This document shows positions 1 through 7,434 of a stretch of 64,000 nt of DNA, piece after piece. The number at the start of each line of letters is the position of its first letter. Position 1 is the first letter of the stretch. The DNA comes from Salinispirillum marinum (GTDB lineage Bacteria > Pseudomonadota > Gammaproteobacteria > Pseudomonadales > Natronospirillaceae): assembly GCF_042651565.1 (NCBI RefSeq), contig NZ_JBHSDF010000006.1; one strand, given 5' to 3'. The position numbers were made by a program, and so were the translations under genes. The notes below the pieces were generated by a model. It was not told the origin of the DNA. It saw nothing but the letters and a program-made list of their open reading frames with translations, and ran no database searches.

Positions 1-20
1 ACCAACTGAACTACCGGTCC
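1..20 (-). tRNA. tRNA-Asp, 5' fragment cut by window edge
   Basis: The minus strand reads GGACCGG, TA, then GTTCAGTTGGT, which is the acceptor 5' strand and D-arm start of a gammaproteobacterial tRNA-Asp. The anticodon lies outside the window, so the Asp call rests on the 5' half and on the common Val-Asp pairing. It follows tRNA-Val by five bases and is probably co-transcribed with it. Confidence 0.55.
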
Positions 21-25
21 GCGAA

Positions 26-101
26 TGGTGGGTGTGAACGGGATCGAACCGCTGACCCTCGCCTTGTAAGGGCGATGCTCTCCCAGCTGAGCTACACACC
101 C
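26..101 (-). tRNA. tRNA-Val (anticodon TAC)
   Basis: A complete cloverleaf lies on the minus strand. The acceptor strands are GGGTGTG and CACACCC, the D-arm begins TAGCTCAGCTGGGAG, the anticodon loop is CTTACAA (TAC) and the T-loop is GTTCGATCC. The CCA end is encoded at 26-28. It reads the abundant GTA and GTG Val codons and is transcribed toward tRNA-Asp. Its first 12 bases and its leader are duplicated upstream at 194-224. Confidence 0.96.
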
Positions 102-120
102 AAGCTACTCGGTAAATCAT
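90..120. repeat. 31-bp direct repeat, copy 1 (tRNA-Val 5' end plus leader)
   Basis: This exact 31-bp segment recurs at 194-224, 104 bp away. It covers the first 12 bases of tRNA-Val and 19 bases of leader. Identity stops abruptly on both sides. This copy is part of the functional gene. Confidence 0.9.
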
Positions 121-193
121 AAAACAGTGTTTCACTTTAACTCGGCGGTCAGTCAGGCACTTCGTGCCTCAGCTGCACCCATCCGGGCATAAA

Positions 194-224
194 AGCTACA
201 CACCCAAGCTACTCGGTAAATCAT
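194..224. repeat. 31-bp direct repeat, copy 2 (orphan tRNA-Val 5' fragment)
   Basis: An exact copy of 90-120 that is not followed by a tRNA body. The 73 bp between the copies have no cloverleaf but contain a small perfect hairpin (AGGCAC, TTC, GTGCCT at 155-169). It looks like the remains of a tandem tRNA-Val copy that was deleted or overwritten. The 240 bases from 102 to 341 hold no gene. Confidence 0.85.
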
Positions 225-341
225 CGACTTTTTCTGGGCCAGAGGCTCCAAAAAAGTGAGGCGCATTGTAATCTATTTTACTGCGGTGTCAAACGGTTAA
301 GCGGATTTTTTTCTGAAATTCCAATAGGTTACAGGCCACCA

Positions 342-833
342 CTACAGTGGATGACGAACATGCGTAAGTTCAAATAACGGATAGTCCGGATAGCTCTCAA
401 AAAATCGCGCCAGAGAGAATTGCTGTATTACACGCTGGTTATGGTGATGCTTACGCTCTTTGTCGAGATCCAAACCATCAAACCTAAGATGATGAAGACA
501 GGCCTTACAAGCCGATACACCGCCGCCCAGCGCTTCATCATCAGCAACGACCACGCCCTGCTCAAAGCCGGTCACGGCCTTGCATCGCGTTACGTGCAGG
601 ACATCCTCAACCACCAGACCAACGCGAGAATTCTTATAGGCTAAGGTATGATCACCTAAAAAATACAAGGCCGATCGAGGCACAGAGAGCCCTTGCATAC
701 GAAGTGTACTGCGTTCTTCACCGCTGAGGTGACGCTTCGGGTCGTACATTTCGAAGTACCCTAAACGATCTGTCCCCATTCGCTCACGCATCGTGTTAAA
801 GGGCTTAAAGTTCAAGAAGTCAGGGAGTTCCAT
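342..833 (-). CDS. small protein with Cys-CxxC motif, third gene of a ZorAB-like operon
   Basis: A 163-residue soluble protein without signal peptide or membrane segment. Residues 1-70 are hydrophilic and aromatic. A central stretch carries HVTRC, and about 30 residues later comes SACKAC, so three cysteines and nearby histidines could form a zinc site. The C-terminus is rich in Arg, His and aromatic residues. I cannot assign it to a named family; the Cys-x(n)-CxxCL pattern resembles an uncharacterised zinc-binding module. The start codon overlaps the stop of the OmpA-domain gene by one base (TAATG), so the three genes are translationally coupled. Its partners suggest an effector or accessory to the stator-like pair, but this is inference. 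Confidence 0.75.
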   Translation of the reverse strand: MELPDFLNFKPFNTMRERMGTDRLGYFEMYDPKRHLSGEERSTLRMQGLSVPRSALYFLGDHTLAYKNSRVGLVVEDVLHVTRCKAVTGFEQGVVVADDEALGGGVSACKACLHHLRFDGLDLDKERKHHHNQRVIQQFSLARFFESYPDYPLFELTHVRHPL

Positions 834-1525
834 TAGCGGGCCCGCTGAATGATTTCTTGGATACGCTGGTCTGCATCCGTTACCACCCTGAACTCGACAC
901 GGCGCGAGCGATCAGGATCTTCTAATCCATCCGGGCCTAGAATGAGCTTAGATGACGACAAACCGTTCGCGGTTAAATTTTCCTTTAGCCAGCTTTGTAA
1001 ATCAGCCAGTTCAGGCAGCGCAAGTATGAATGCCGCTGCGGCACGCGTGCGTGCTTGCGATAACTCCATGTTGCGAATATAGGCAACGTCCGGATCAAGG
1101 CCAGTCCATGAAGAATCGGTATGACCTTCTATCCGCAACTCTCGAATGTCGTCGCGGTAACGTTCAGCATAGATTATGTTTACATAACGTGGAAAAAAGT
1201 CGGCCAAAATAGCCTCAAACTGCGGTTGCAAGCTGTTTTCTCCACGATCGAATAGCAAATCATTGCGCGAAAAGCGAAAGGTCAAATCTTCGTCGAGTTC
1301 TGCACCCCACCGAGGCAAGTCATCCGAAAACTCATCTAAAAGATCTTGGTACAATTCCAACCTCAACCGCTCATATAGTAAGGCGACATCGGTCACCGTG
1401 CGTCTTTCTTGCTCTGCATTGACCATAAAGATCACCGCAACAAGCAGAAAAACCATCATTAATCCCGCCATCAAGTCAGAGACGGATAACCAGTGCTCTT
1501 CATTGTCAGCTTGAAACTCCGTCAT
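833..1525 (-). CDS. MotB/ZorB-like protein, TM plus OmpA domain
   Basis: A 230-residue inner-membrane protein. A single membrane helix at about 17-36 begins SVSDLMAGLMMVF, where the Asp matches the ion-carrying Asp of MotB, ExbD and ZorB and where SDLM-GLM is characteristic of ZorB-like proteins. The rest is periplasmic and ends in an OmpA-type peptidoglycan-binding domain (IEGHTDSSW, LSQARTRAAA, SRRVEFRV). In stator complexes the helix conducts ions and the OmpA domain anchors to the cell wall. Its start overlaps the upstream ZorA-like stop by 4 bp (ATGA). No flagellar genes are nearby, which argues against a dedicated flagellar stator. Confidence 0.85.
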   Translation of the reverse strand: MTEFQADNEEHWLSVSDLMAGLMMVFLLVAVIFMVNAEQERRTVTDVALLYERLRLELYQDLLDEFSDDLPRWGAELDEDLTFRFSRNDLLFDRGENSLQPQFEAILADFFPRYVNIIYAERYRDDIRELRIEGHTDSSWTGLDPDVAYIRNMELSQARTRAAAAFILALPELADLQSWLKENLTANGLSSSKLILGPDGLEDPDRSRRVEFRVVTDADQRIQEIIQRAR

Positions 1526-2727
1526 CGCTTCGTACCCGCCGTACCCTGCTCTACCGCCATCAACAGCGCCCGCAAGCGCTCTGTTAACGGGGTATAATCG
1601 TTGACGAATTTTTCGGACAACGCCGTAAGCTGATAACCAAAGGACTGCAACGACTGCGTTAATTGTTGTTCTAAATGTTCATCCAGCTGGTTCAATTGGG
1701 TTTCCGATTGAGCAAGCGCACGACCAGCCTGATCGACCAATTTTTGCTGCACCGAGGTTACGCCGGATGCCAGTTCTTCCGCCAACTGCTTTGACGTATC
1801 GAGCCATTGCTTGCCGGTCTGTTCGATAACACGTTGCATATCGGTGTTTTGCTGCTTCAGTGCCTCTGCCAAACCGGTGGTTAATACACCAATACGCTGC
1901 TCCAAATCCGGTAGGCCCTTTTGGGCCTCTTGCACCATGCCCGACATAGACGACAAATACTGCGCCAATTGTTCACTTTGTTGATTCAATCCCGTCAACA
2001 GGGCATCCATTCCTTCAGCGACATGACTGAATGACTGCGTTTGTTGCATCAAGCGCTCATAGGAAGTGGTCGCGTGAGTCATCTGCACGGTCGCCCGCTC
2101 CAACTCGGCAACGATTGCCTTAGTCGTTTCATGGTTCGCCGTTTGCCATGCCAACATACGGCCGACGGATTCATTCAAGTTTTTAAAGTTGTCGCCATAT
2201 TGCACTTCAATACGAGCATTGAAGTCGCTGATAATATCTTTGATGGCTGCCGACAGTGCCCGTGTGTTCGCCTCAACCATATTAGCTTGATGCTCGGCCA
2301 ACTGGGCGCTGTTTTTTCGCGTTTCTTCCACCAAGGCCGTTAAATGTTGCTCGCTGCTGGCCGCTTGCAGTTCAACAGCGGCAATCAAGGCAGAAACCGG
2401 CTGGTCCGTCGACGCTTGCTTGGGCTTGAGCATATCAACCATGGCGTAACGTATCTTGATGCTCAGAGCACCCAACAAGCCTGCGATAGAACTCCAAAAC
2501 GCCGTCTTCAAGCCTTCTAACAATGACGGCACGCTATCTTCTACGGCATTCACATCGAATTGATAGAGACCCAGCGCGACACCAATGAAAGTACCAAAAA
2601 TACCCAACGTCGTGAGTATTGAAGGGGCTTGAGACGCAACCTGAGGGGAACGAGGAATGAAATGAACAACAATCGTCAGCAGTGCGATTACACCAATAAG
2701 ACCTGTTGTCATCCAAGGCATGAGCAT
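1522..2727 (-). CDS. MotA/TolQ/ExbB-family protein with long coiled-coil tail (ZorA-like)
   Basis: A 401-residue inner-membrane protein. Three membrane helices lie in about the first 95 residues. The segment PSILTTLGIFGTFIGVALGL followed by SVPSLLEGLKTAF is the proton-channel core typical of ZorA and TolQ. From about residue 130 to the end it is Gln, Ala and Leu rich, charged and predicted to form a long cytoplasmic coiled coil. That architecture (stator core plus tail) matches ZorA of Zorya anti-phage systems rather than flagellar MotA, although characterised ZorA proteins are usually longer. The start at 2727 is chosen over an in-frame start 19 codons upstream because AGGAG sits 7 bases before this ATG. 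First gene of a three-gene overlapping operon. Confidence 0.82.
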   Translation of the reverse strand: MLMPWMTTGLIGVIALLTIVVHFIPRSPQVASQAPSILTTLGIFGTFIGVALGLYQFDVNAVEDSVPSLLEGLKTAFWSSIAGLLGALSIKIRYAMVDMLKPKQASTDQPVSALIAAVELQAASSEQHLTALVEETRKNSAQLAEHQANMVEANTRALSAAIKDIISDFNARIEVQYGDNFKNLNESVGRMLAWQTANHETTKAIVAELERATVQMTHATTSYERLMQQTQSFSHVAEGMDALLTGLNQQSEQLAQYLSSMSGMVQEAQKGLPDLEQRIGVLTTGLAEALKQQNTDMQRVIEQTGKQWLDTSKQLAEELASGVTSVQQKLVDQAGRALAQSETQLNQLDEHLEQQLTQSLQSFGYQLTALSEKFVNDYTPLTERLRALLMAVEQGTAGTKR

Positions 2728-2792
2728 CCTGTAACTCCTAGCGGAACGATACGAAAGAGTAAGCAGGATACAGCAATAAAACAAAGCAAGGG

Positions 2793-2830
2793 AGCCTCTG
2801 AACTATCCTGATCCGATAAATTCAGAGGCT
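2793..2830 (-). terminator. inverted repeat between oadB and the ZorA-like operon
   Basis: Perfect 10-bp arms AGCCTCTGAA and TTCAGAGGCT are separated by 18 bases, right after the oadB stop. On the minus strand the T-run is weak (TCCCTTGCTTTGTTTT); on the plus strand TTTT follows directly. It probably ends or attenuates oad transcription. The long loop makes it a weak terminator call. Confidence 0.5.
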
Positions 2831-2852
2831 TTTCATTTACAAAGACCGAACG

Positions 2853-4019
2853 CTAGCCGAGGTAACTCAGCATAACACCGGCTGCCACGGCGGACCCGAT
2901 GACACCCGCCACATTGGGACCCATCGCATGCATCAGCAAGAAGTTCTGGTTGTTGGCCTGTAAACCCACCTTATTGACCACCCGCGCCGCCATCGGAACA
3001 GCAGACACACCGGCCGCACCGATCAATGGGTTCAGTTGCTGTGAGGACAGCTTGTTCATCAGCTTAGCCATCAACACACCGGTAGCAGTACCGGCTGAAA
3101 ACGCCACGATACCCAAGATCATGATGCCGGCCGTCTGTAGATTGAGAAAGCTTGCCGCATCCAGCTTTGAACCCACCCCCAAGCCCAGGAATATCGTCAC
3201 GATATTGATCAGGGCATTTTGGGCTGTGTCACTCAAGCGCTCTACCACACCGGATTCGCGCATCAAATTACCCAGGCAGAACATACCGAGAAGAGGCGCG
3301 GCAGACGGCAAGAACAGAGCAACAAGGATCAGCAAGGTTAACGGAAATACAATCTTTTCCAGTTTACTGACCGGACGCAACTGCGTCATAACAATCTTGC
3401 GCTCTTGCTTAGTCGTTAATGCCTTCATAATAGGCGGTTGCAACATCGGCACCAACGCCATGTAGGCATATGCAGCAACGGCAATGGCTCCAAGTAACTC
3501 AGGAGCTAATTGACTTGCCACATAGATAGAGGTCGGACCGTCGGCACCCCCAATAATCCCTATCGCCGCAGCCTGCTCAATGGTATACGAAACCAATCCG
3601 GTCTCATTCAAGAGCACGGCCCCTATCACCGTACCAAAGATACCGAACTGTGCAGCAGCACCCAATAACAGGGTTCTCGGATTTGCCAGCATAGGGCCGA
3701 AGTCCGTCATTGCCCCGACACCCATAAAGATGAGCAAGGGAAAGATGCCGGACTCTATACCCATCTTAAAGATGTAATAGAGCAGACCCCCATAGCTCAC
3801 CAACTCGCCCAGTTCGTTGTACACCGGAGCCGCCGCCATTCCAGCACCTGGAATATTGACCAATAAGGCACCAAAACCGATCGGCAGAAGCAACAGGGGT
3901 TCAAATTGACGTGCAATGGCAAGGTACAACAACACCAAGCCCAGCAGCATCATCACAACCTGACCAAATTCAATATTGGCCAGACCGGAATCATTGACCA
4001 ACTTCAATAACTTGTCCAT
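2853..4019 (-). CDS. oadB: oxaloacetate decarboxylase Na+ pump, beta subunit
   Basis: A 388-residue polytopic membrane protein that couples decarboxylation of the carboxybiotin carrier to Na+ export. Long hydrophobic helices occur throughout, and the conserved GGADGPTSIYVAS motif is present; its Asp160 corresponds to the essential Na+/proton Asp of the family. Length fits the family (about 375-430). It is the last gene of oadGAB and follows oadA by 9 bp. Together the subunits convert oxaloacetate to pyruvate and CO2 while building a sodium gradient, a trait common in marine and anaerobic bacteria. Confidence 0.96.
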   Translation of the reverse strand: MDKLLKLVNDSGLANIEFGQVVMMLLGLVLLYLAIARQFEPLLLLPIGFGALLVNIPGAGMAAAPVYNELGELVSYGGLLYYIFKMGIESGIFPLLIFMGVGAMTDFGPMLANPRTLLLGAAAQFGIFGTVIGAVLLNETGLVSYTIEQAAAIGIIGGADGPTSIYVASQLAPELLGAIAVAAYAYMALVPMLQPPIMKALTTKQERKIVMTQLRPVSKLEKIVFPLTLLILVALFLPSAAPLLGMFCLGNLMRESGVVERLSDTAQNALINIVTIFLGLGVGSKLDAASFLNLQTAGIMILGIVAFSAGTATGVLMAKLMNKLSSQQLNPLIGAAGVSAVPMAARVVNKVGLQANNQNFLLMHAMGPNVAGVIGSAVAAGVMLSYLG

Positions 4020-4028
4020 TTCGGCTCC

Positions 4029-5837
4029 TTAAAGTTCCAGCAACACATCGCCAACGTTGACCGAATCGCCTTCTTTGACAGCAACTCGACTCACCGTACC
4101 GGCTTTGGAAGCCTTCACCTCAGTTTCCATTTTCATGGCTTCGAGGATGATCACCGTTTGCCCTTCCTCAACGTCATCGCCCGCACCCACAAGAATTTTA
4201 AAAATATTTCCCGTTAACGGTGCCGCAATGGGCTCGCCATCGCCTGCGGCTGCAACGTCATTTGCAGAAGACTCGGCCGAACCGCCTTCAGCGACTGACA
4301 TATCATAGGTCTTACCATTCAACTTAACGGACACCTTGCCATCGGCCTGAACAGACGCAATGTACTTTTTGCCTTCTAAGGTAACGGTGTACGATCCAGC
4401 GGATGTTGCTGATGCAGTAGGCTTGGTAGCCGCAGCAGCGGAGACAGTAGGCACGGGCTCAAAGGCTGATGCATTGCCACGATTTTTCAAGTACTTCAGG
4501 CCAATTTGGGGAAATAATGCGTAGGTCAACACATCATCCACCGCCTGCTCAGCCAGCTCAAACTTTTCGCTCTTCGCTAAGGCCTCTACTTCAGCCGTAA
4601 GCTTATCCATTTCATTTTCAATCAAATCAGCCGGACGACAGGTCACCGGCTCGGCACCATCGAGTACCCGCGCTTGTAATTCTTTGTTGAACTCGGCCGG
4701 GGCTTTGCCGTATTCACCTTTTAAAATGGCGGCCGTTTCTTTCGAAATACTCTTATAGCGTTCACCCGTCAGCACATTTAGGACAGCTTGCGTTCCGACA
4801 ATCTGCGACGTCGGTGTCACCAATGGAATGTAGCCCAAGTCTTTGCGAACCTTCGGAATTTCAGCCAATACCTCATCAAACTTATCGCCTGCCCCCTGCT
4901 CTTTTAGTTGGCTTTCCATGTTGGTTAACATGCCACCGGGCACTTGCGCCACTAAGATACGAGAGTCTACCCCTCGCAACGCCCCTTCAAAGGACGCATA
5001 TTTTTTGCGCACATTGCGGAAATAAGCCGCGATTTCTTCCAGCAACAACAAATCAAAACCAGGATCACGATCAGTACCTTGTAATGCCGCCACGATAGAC
5101 TCTGTGGGCGAATGACCGTACGTCATGGACATAGACGATATGGCGGTATCCACATGATCGATCCCTGCTTCAATGGCCTTTAAAATGGTCATTGAGGACA
5201 ATCCTGCGGTCGCATGACAATGCAACTGTACGGGAATATCCAACGCAGACTTGAGTTGCGTCACTAATTCATAGGCATCGTAGGGCGCTAAAATGCCTGA
5301 CATGTCCTTAATGGCCAACGATTGGGCACCCATATCCTCTATTTGCTTGGCTAAGGTCACCCAACTTTCTTTGGTATGCACCGGCGACGTCGTATAGGAG
5401 ATAGTACCTTGGGCATGCTTGCCCTGTTTCTTTACCGCAGCCATGGCACGCTGTAAGTTGCGCGGATCGTTCATGGCATCAAATACCCGGAACACATCAA
5501 CACCGTTGGTGGCTGCACGTTCGACAAACTTGTCTACCACGTCATCGGCGTAATGGCGATAACCTAGCAAGTTTTGGCCACGCAACAACATCTGCTGCTG
5601 AGTTTTCGGCATCGCCTTCTTCAGCTCACGAATACGATCCCATGGGTCTTCACCAAGATAGCGAATGCAGGCATCAAAGGTCGCACCACCCCAAGACTCA
5701 ATGGACCAATAACCCACCTGATCCAGCTTCTCAGCGATGGGGAGCATGTCGTCTATACGCAGTCGGGTAGCAAACAGCGATTGGTGTGCATCACGCAACA
5801 CCACATCGGTTATCTTTACAGGGTTCTTAGCACTCAT
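4029..5837 (-). CDS. oadA: oxaloacetate decarboxylase alpha subunit (biotin carboxyltransferase)
   Basis: A 602-residue soluble subunit. The N-terminal HMGL-like carboxyltransferase TIM barrel starts with TDVVLRDAHQS (metal-binding Asp) and includes KDMSGILAPYDA. The central conserved carboxyltransferase region runs to about 460. A flexible Ala/Thr/Ser-rich linker near 465-490 follows. The C-terminal biotinyl domain carries EAMKME, with the biotin on Lys569 close to the end. It transfers the carboxyl of oxaloacetate to biotin for decarboxylation by OadB. A homologous pyruvate carboxylase B subunit is the main alternative, but adjacent oadG and oadB settle the call. Confidence 0.97.
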   Translation of the reverse strand: MSAKNPVKITDVVLRDAHQSLFATRLRIDDMLPIAEKLDQVGYWSIESWGGATFDACIRYLGEDPWDRIRELKKAMPKTQQQMLLRGQNLLGYRHYADDVVDKFVERAATNGVDVFRVFDAMNDPRNLQRAMAAVKKQGKHAQGTISYTTSPVHTKESWVTLAKQIEDMGAQSLAIKDMSGILAPYDAYELVTQLKSALDIPVQLHCHATAGLSSMTILKAIEAGIDHVDTAISSMSMTYGHSPTESIVAALQGTDRDPGFDLLLLEEIAAYFRNVRKKYASFEGALRGVDSRILVAQVPGGMLTNMESQLKEQGAGDKFDEVLAEIPKVRKDLGYIPLVTPTSQIVGTQAVLNVLTGERYKSISKETAAILKGEYGKAPAEFNKELQARVLDGAEPVTCRPADLIENEMDKLTAEVEALAKSEKFELAEQAVDDVLTYALFPQIGLKYLKNRGNASAFEPVPTVSAAAATKPTASATSAGSYTVTLEGKKYIASVQADGKVSVKLNGKTYDMSVAEGGSAESSANDVAAAGDGEPIAAPLTGNIFKILVGAGDDVEEGQTVIILEAMKMETEVKASKAGTVSRVAVKEGDSVNVGDVLLEL

Positions 5838-5868
5838 GAGACTCTATTCCTAACACTGAATAAGTTTC

Positions 5869-6102
5869 TTAACGGTTATGGGCAGCTTTCGCAGCCGCCG
5901 CGACCGCAGCAATTTTCTCCATCTGCAGCGCATTATTGTTGCGTTGCGATGGGGTTGGCGTTGCTACAGGCGCTGCTTGTGGAATGCGCCGTACGATTAA
6001 GGTCATGGCCGTGGTAGCAAAAGTTAAAATAATGAGAAACGTGAATACGGTTCCCATCCCTAAAACCAGCAGCTGCCAGCCTTGTTGCATCAAGTCGGAC
6101 AT
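5869..6102 (-). CDS. oadG: oxaloacetate decarboxylase gamma subunit
   Basis: A 77-residue protein with one N-terminal membrane helix (about residues 9-36) preceded by MSDLMQQGW, then a Pro/Thr-rich linker and a charged Ala-rich tail. Gamma subunits bridge OadA and OadB, and many carry a C-terminal Zn-binding His; this one ends AAHNR. First gene of oadGAB with AGAGG upstream of the ATG. The long AT-rich region upstream carries a HexR-like operator. Confidence 0.93.
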   Translation of the reverse strand: MSDLMQQGWQLLVLGMGTVFTFLIILTFATTAMTLIVRRIPQAAPVATPTPSQRNNNALQMEKIAAVAAAAKAAHNR

Positions 6103-6315
6103 TGAGAATTATCCCTCTGGTCAGAAACGTCTCTCGACTTTTCAGGCATTGAATGTTCAGACAGGGAAAACCTGACTGTTTTTGTCAATTTTGTGAAACG
6201 AACCAACTTTACCCAAGGGTAAACAAATTCGCAACACACTTATGCGTTTTCTCTAACAATCTATTTTATTGAGTACTTTAATGACTTTTATTGACTCTTT
6301 CTCGTTATTTAAAAG

Positions 6316-6321
6316 ATTATA
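6316..6321 (-). promoter_or_regulatory. candidate -10 box for oadGAB
   Basis: The minus strand reads a perfect TATAAT here, 214 bp upstream of the oadG start. No good -35 box sits at 16-18 bp, so an activator may be needed or the promoter may lie elsewhere. The 491 bases from 6103 to 6593 contain no gene I can support; besides this box they hold only the 15-bp palindrome at 6376 and a small imperfect hairpin near 6158-6178. Confidence 0.35.
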
Positions 6322-6375
6322 GGAGAACTTAAAGGATTCAGACCGCCAATCGATAAGTCTATTTTTTGTAAATTT

Positions 6376-6390
6376 TGTAATTAAATTACA
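6376..6390. promoter_or_regulatory. HexR-like operator upstream of oadGAB
   Basis: The perfect palindrome TGTAATTAAATTACA matches the HexR consensus TGTAAT-WWW-ATTACA described for gammaproteobacteria. It lies about 275 bp upstream of oadG and about 60 bp upstream of the TATAAT box. A one-mismatch version lies upstream of eno. HexR senses the Entner-Doudoroff intermediate KDPG and controls central carbon genes. The regulator itself is not in the window, so assignment is by motif only. Confidence 0.6.
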
Positions 6391-6593
6391 GTTAAAAGAC
6401 GCTGATCAGAAAGAAAGCGAATAATTTTGTAACTCAAGAACAAATAAATGATGAATCAGACGAAAGTATTAGTGGCTTAAATCCGAGAGCTCATACGGAA
6501 ATTGTGGTGCCGGGGATGCAACACACAGCAACCCATTGTGGTAGCTATGCACTGAAAGATAATAGGTAGAAGAGTTAGGGATAACAGCAGAAA

Positions 6594-6670
6594 TGGCGCG
6601 CCCGGCACGATTCGAACGTGCGACCGCCTGGTTCGTAGCCAGGTACTCTATCCAGCTGAGCTACGGGCGC
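6594..6670 (-). tRNA. tRNA-Arg (anticodon ACG), copy 1
   Basis: A 77-nt cloverleaf on the minus strand: acceptor GCGCCCG, D-arm TAGCTCAGCTGGATAGAG, anticodon loop CTACGAA (ACG, read as ICG), T-loop GTTCGAATC and encoded CCA at 6594-6596. It is identical to the copy at 6738-6814. Confidence 0.97.
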
Positions 6671-6737
6671 GTAAAACTGATAACGCTTTAATCTACGTTT
6701 GCCTTCGCCAAGGAACTCTTTAGCCTTGAGTTAAAGG

Positions 6738-6814
6738 TGGCGCGCCCGGCACGATTCGAACGTGCGACCGCCTGGTTCGTAGCCAGGTACTCTATCCAGC
6801 TGAGCTACGGGCGC
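6738..6814 (-). tRNA. tRNA-Arg (anticodon ACG), copy 2
   Basis: Identical in sequence to the gene at 6594-6670, with encoded CCA at 6738-6740. The two copies are separated by 67 bp and follow tRNA-Ser in the same direction, as in the csrA-tRNA-Ser-tRNA-Arg cluster of many gammaproteobacteria. Confidence 0.97.
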
Positions 6815-6877
6815 GTATACGGTGTTACAAACTTCTTACGTCAAAACATAAGAGAAGCTTTCACGTCATCAAAGTGA

Positions 6878-6967
6878 TGGCGGAGAGAGAGGGATTCGAA
6901 CCCTCGATGAGATTTCTCCCATACGCCCTTAGCAGGGGCGCGCCTTCAGCCACTCGGCCATCTCTCC
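6878..6967 (-). tRNA. tRNA-Ser (anticodon GCT)
   Basis: A 90-nt class II tRNA on the minus strand with a long variable arm. Acceptor GGAGAGA, anticodon loop CTGCTAA (GCT), T-arm GGTTCGAATCC and encoded CCA at 6878-6880. First of a Ser-Arg-Arg tRNA cluster downstream of csrA. Confidence 0.97.
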
Positions 6968-7078
6968 GAATCACGCGGCGCATAATACCATGATATTTAT
7001 AAATTAAAAGGAAAAACTTTAATAAAATGAATGGATTACAGCGCCGCGCAGAAGAGCGAATGCTAATGGGAGGGCCCC

Positions 7079-7270
7079 TTAACTTTCGCCTTCGGTTGGA
7101 TCATCCATCTCACGCTGAATACGGAGGTAGATCTCTTCGCGGTGAACCGCTACATCTTTAGGCGCGTTGACACCAATCCGCACCTGGTTGCCTTTCACAC
7201 CCAACACAGTCACAGTAACTTCGTCACCGATCATTAAGGTTTCGCCCACACGGCGAGTCAGTATTAACAT
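7079..7270 (-). CDS. csrA: carbon storage regulator CsrA (RsmA)
   Basis: A 63-residue RNA-binding dimer that controls translation and stability of mRNAs by binding GGA motifs. It starts MLILTRRVGETLMIGD, the invariant CsrA N-terminus, and contains GVNAPKDVAVHREEIY with the RNA-contacting Arg44. The start at 7270 is fixed by this N-terminus; a longer in-frame reading upstream lacks support. GGAG lies 10 bases before ATG and is part of ACAGGAG, itself a good CsrA site, which fits autorepression. It sits downstream of lysC and alaS, as in Pseudomonas. Confidence 0.98.
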   Translation of the reverse strand: MLILTRRVGETLMIGDEVTVTVLGVKGNQVRIGVNAPKDVAVHREEIYLRIQREMDDPTEGES

Positions 7271-7278
7271 CTTTTCCG

Positions 7279-7288
7279 GTCTCCTGTT
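7279..7288 (-). promoter_or_regulatory. putative CsrA-binding site over the csrA Shine-Dalgarno
   Basis: The minus strand reads AACAGGAGAC, close to the CsrA consensus core ACARGGA and containing the csrA ribosome-binding site. E. coli csrA is autorepressed through GGA sites in its leader. Confidence 0.5.
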
Positions 7289-7343
7289 ATCGGATTCTTT
7301 CCCAGAACCCATTTGTCGAGAGCCACTAAATAACCGTGCGTAA

Positions 7344-7379
7344 GTCCTCGCCAAAGGACGAAATTCCTTTAGCGAGGAC
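7344..7379 (-). promoter_or_regulatory. long stem-loop in the lysC-csrA leader
   Basis: Arms GTCCTCGC/GCGAGGAC and AAAGGA/TCCTTT form a 15-bp stem with a 6-nt loop. The only non-Watson-Crick pair is a U-G wobble on the minus-strand RNA but an A-C mismatch on the plus-strand RNA, so the structure fits minus-strand transcription. It has no T-run. It may protect the lysC 3' end or present GGA motifs to CsrA. Confidence 0.55.
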
Positions 7380-7434
7380 TTCCTGCTCTGTTCAACAAAG
7401 GTTCCACAATCGCGCAAGGAAGAGAATATCTGTT

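Noticed and set aside
90..224. The duplicated tRNA segment as attL/attR of an integrated element
   Set aside because: Integrases normally duplicate the tRNA 3' end; here the 5' end and leader are duplicated, only 104 bp apart, with no integrase gene.
6376..6390. The oad palindrome as a TyrR box
   Set aside because: TyrR needs TGTAAA-N6-TTTACA. Here the half-sites are TGTAAT/ATTACA spaced 3 bp, which fits HexR.
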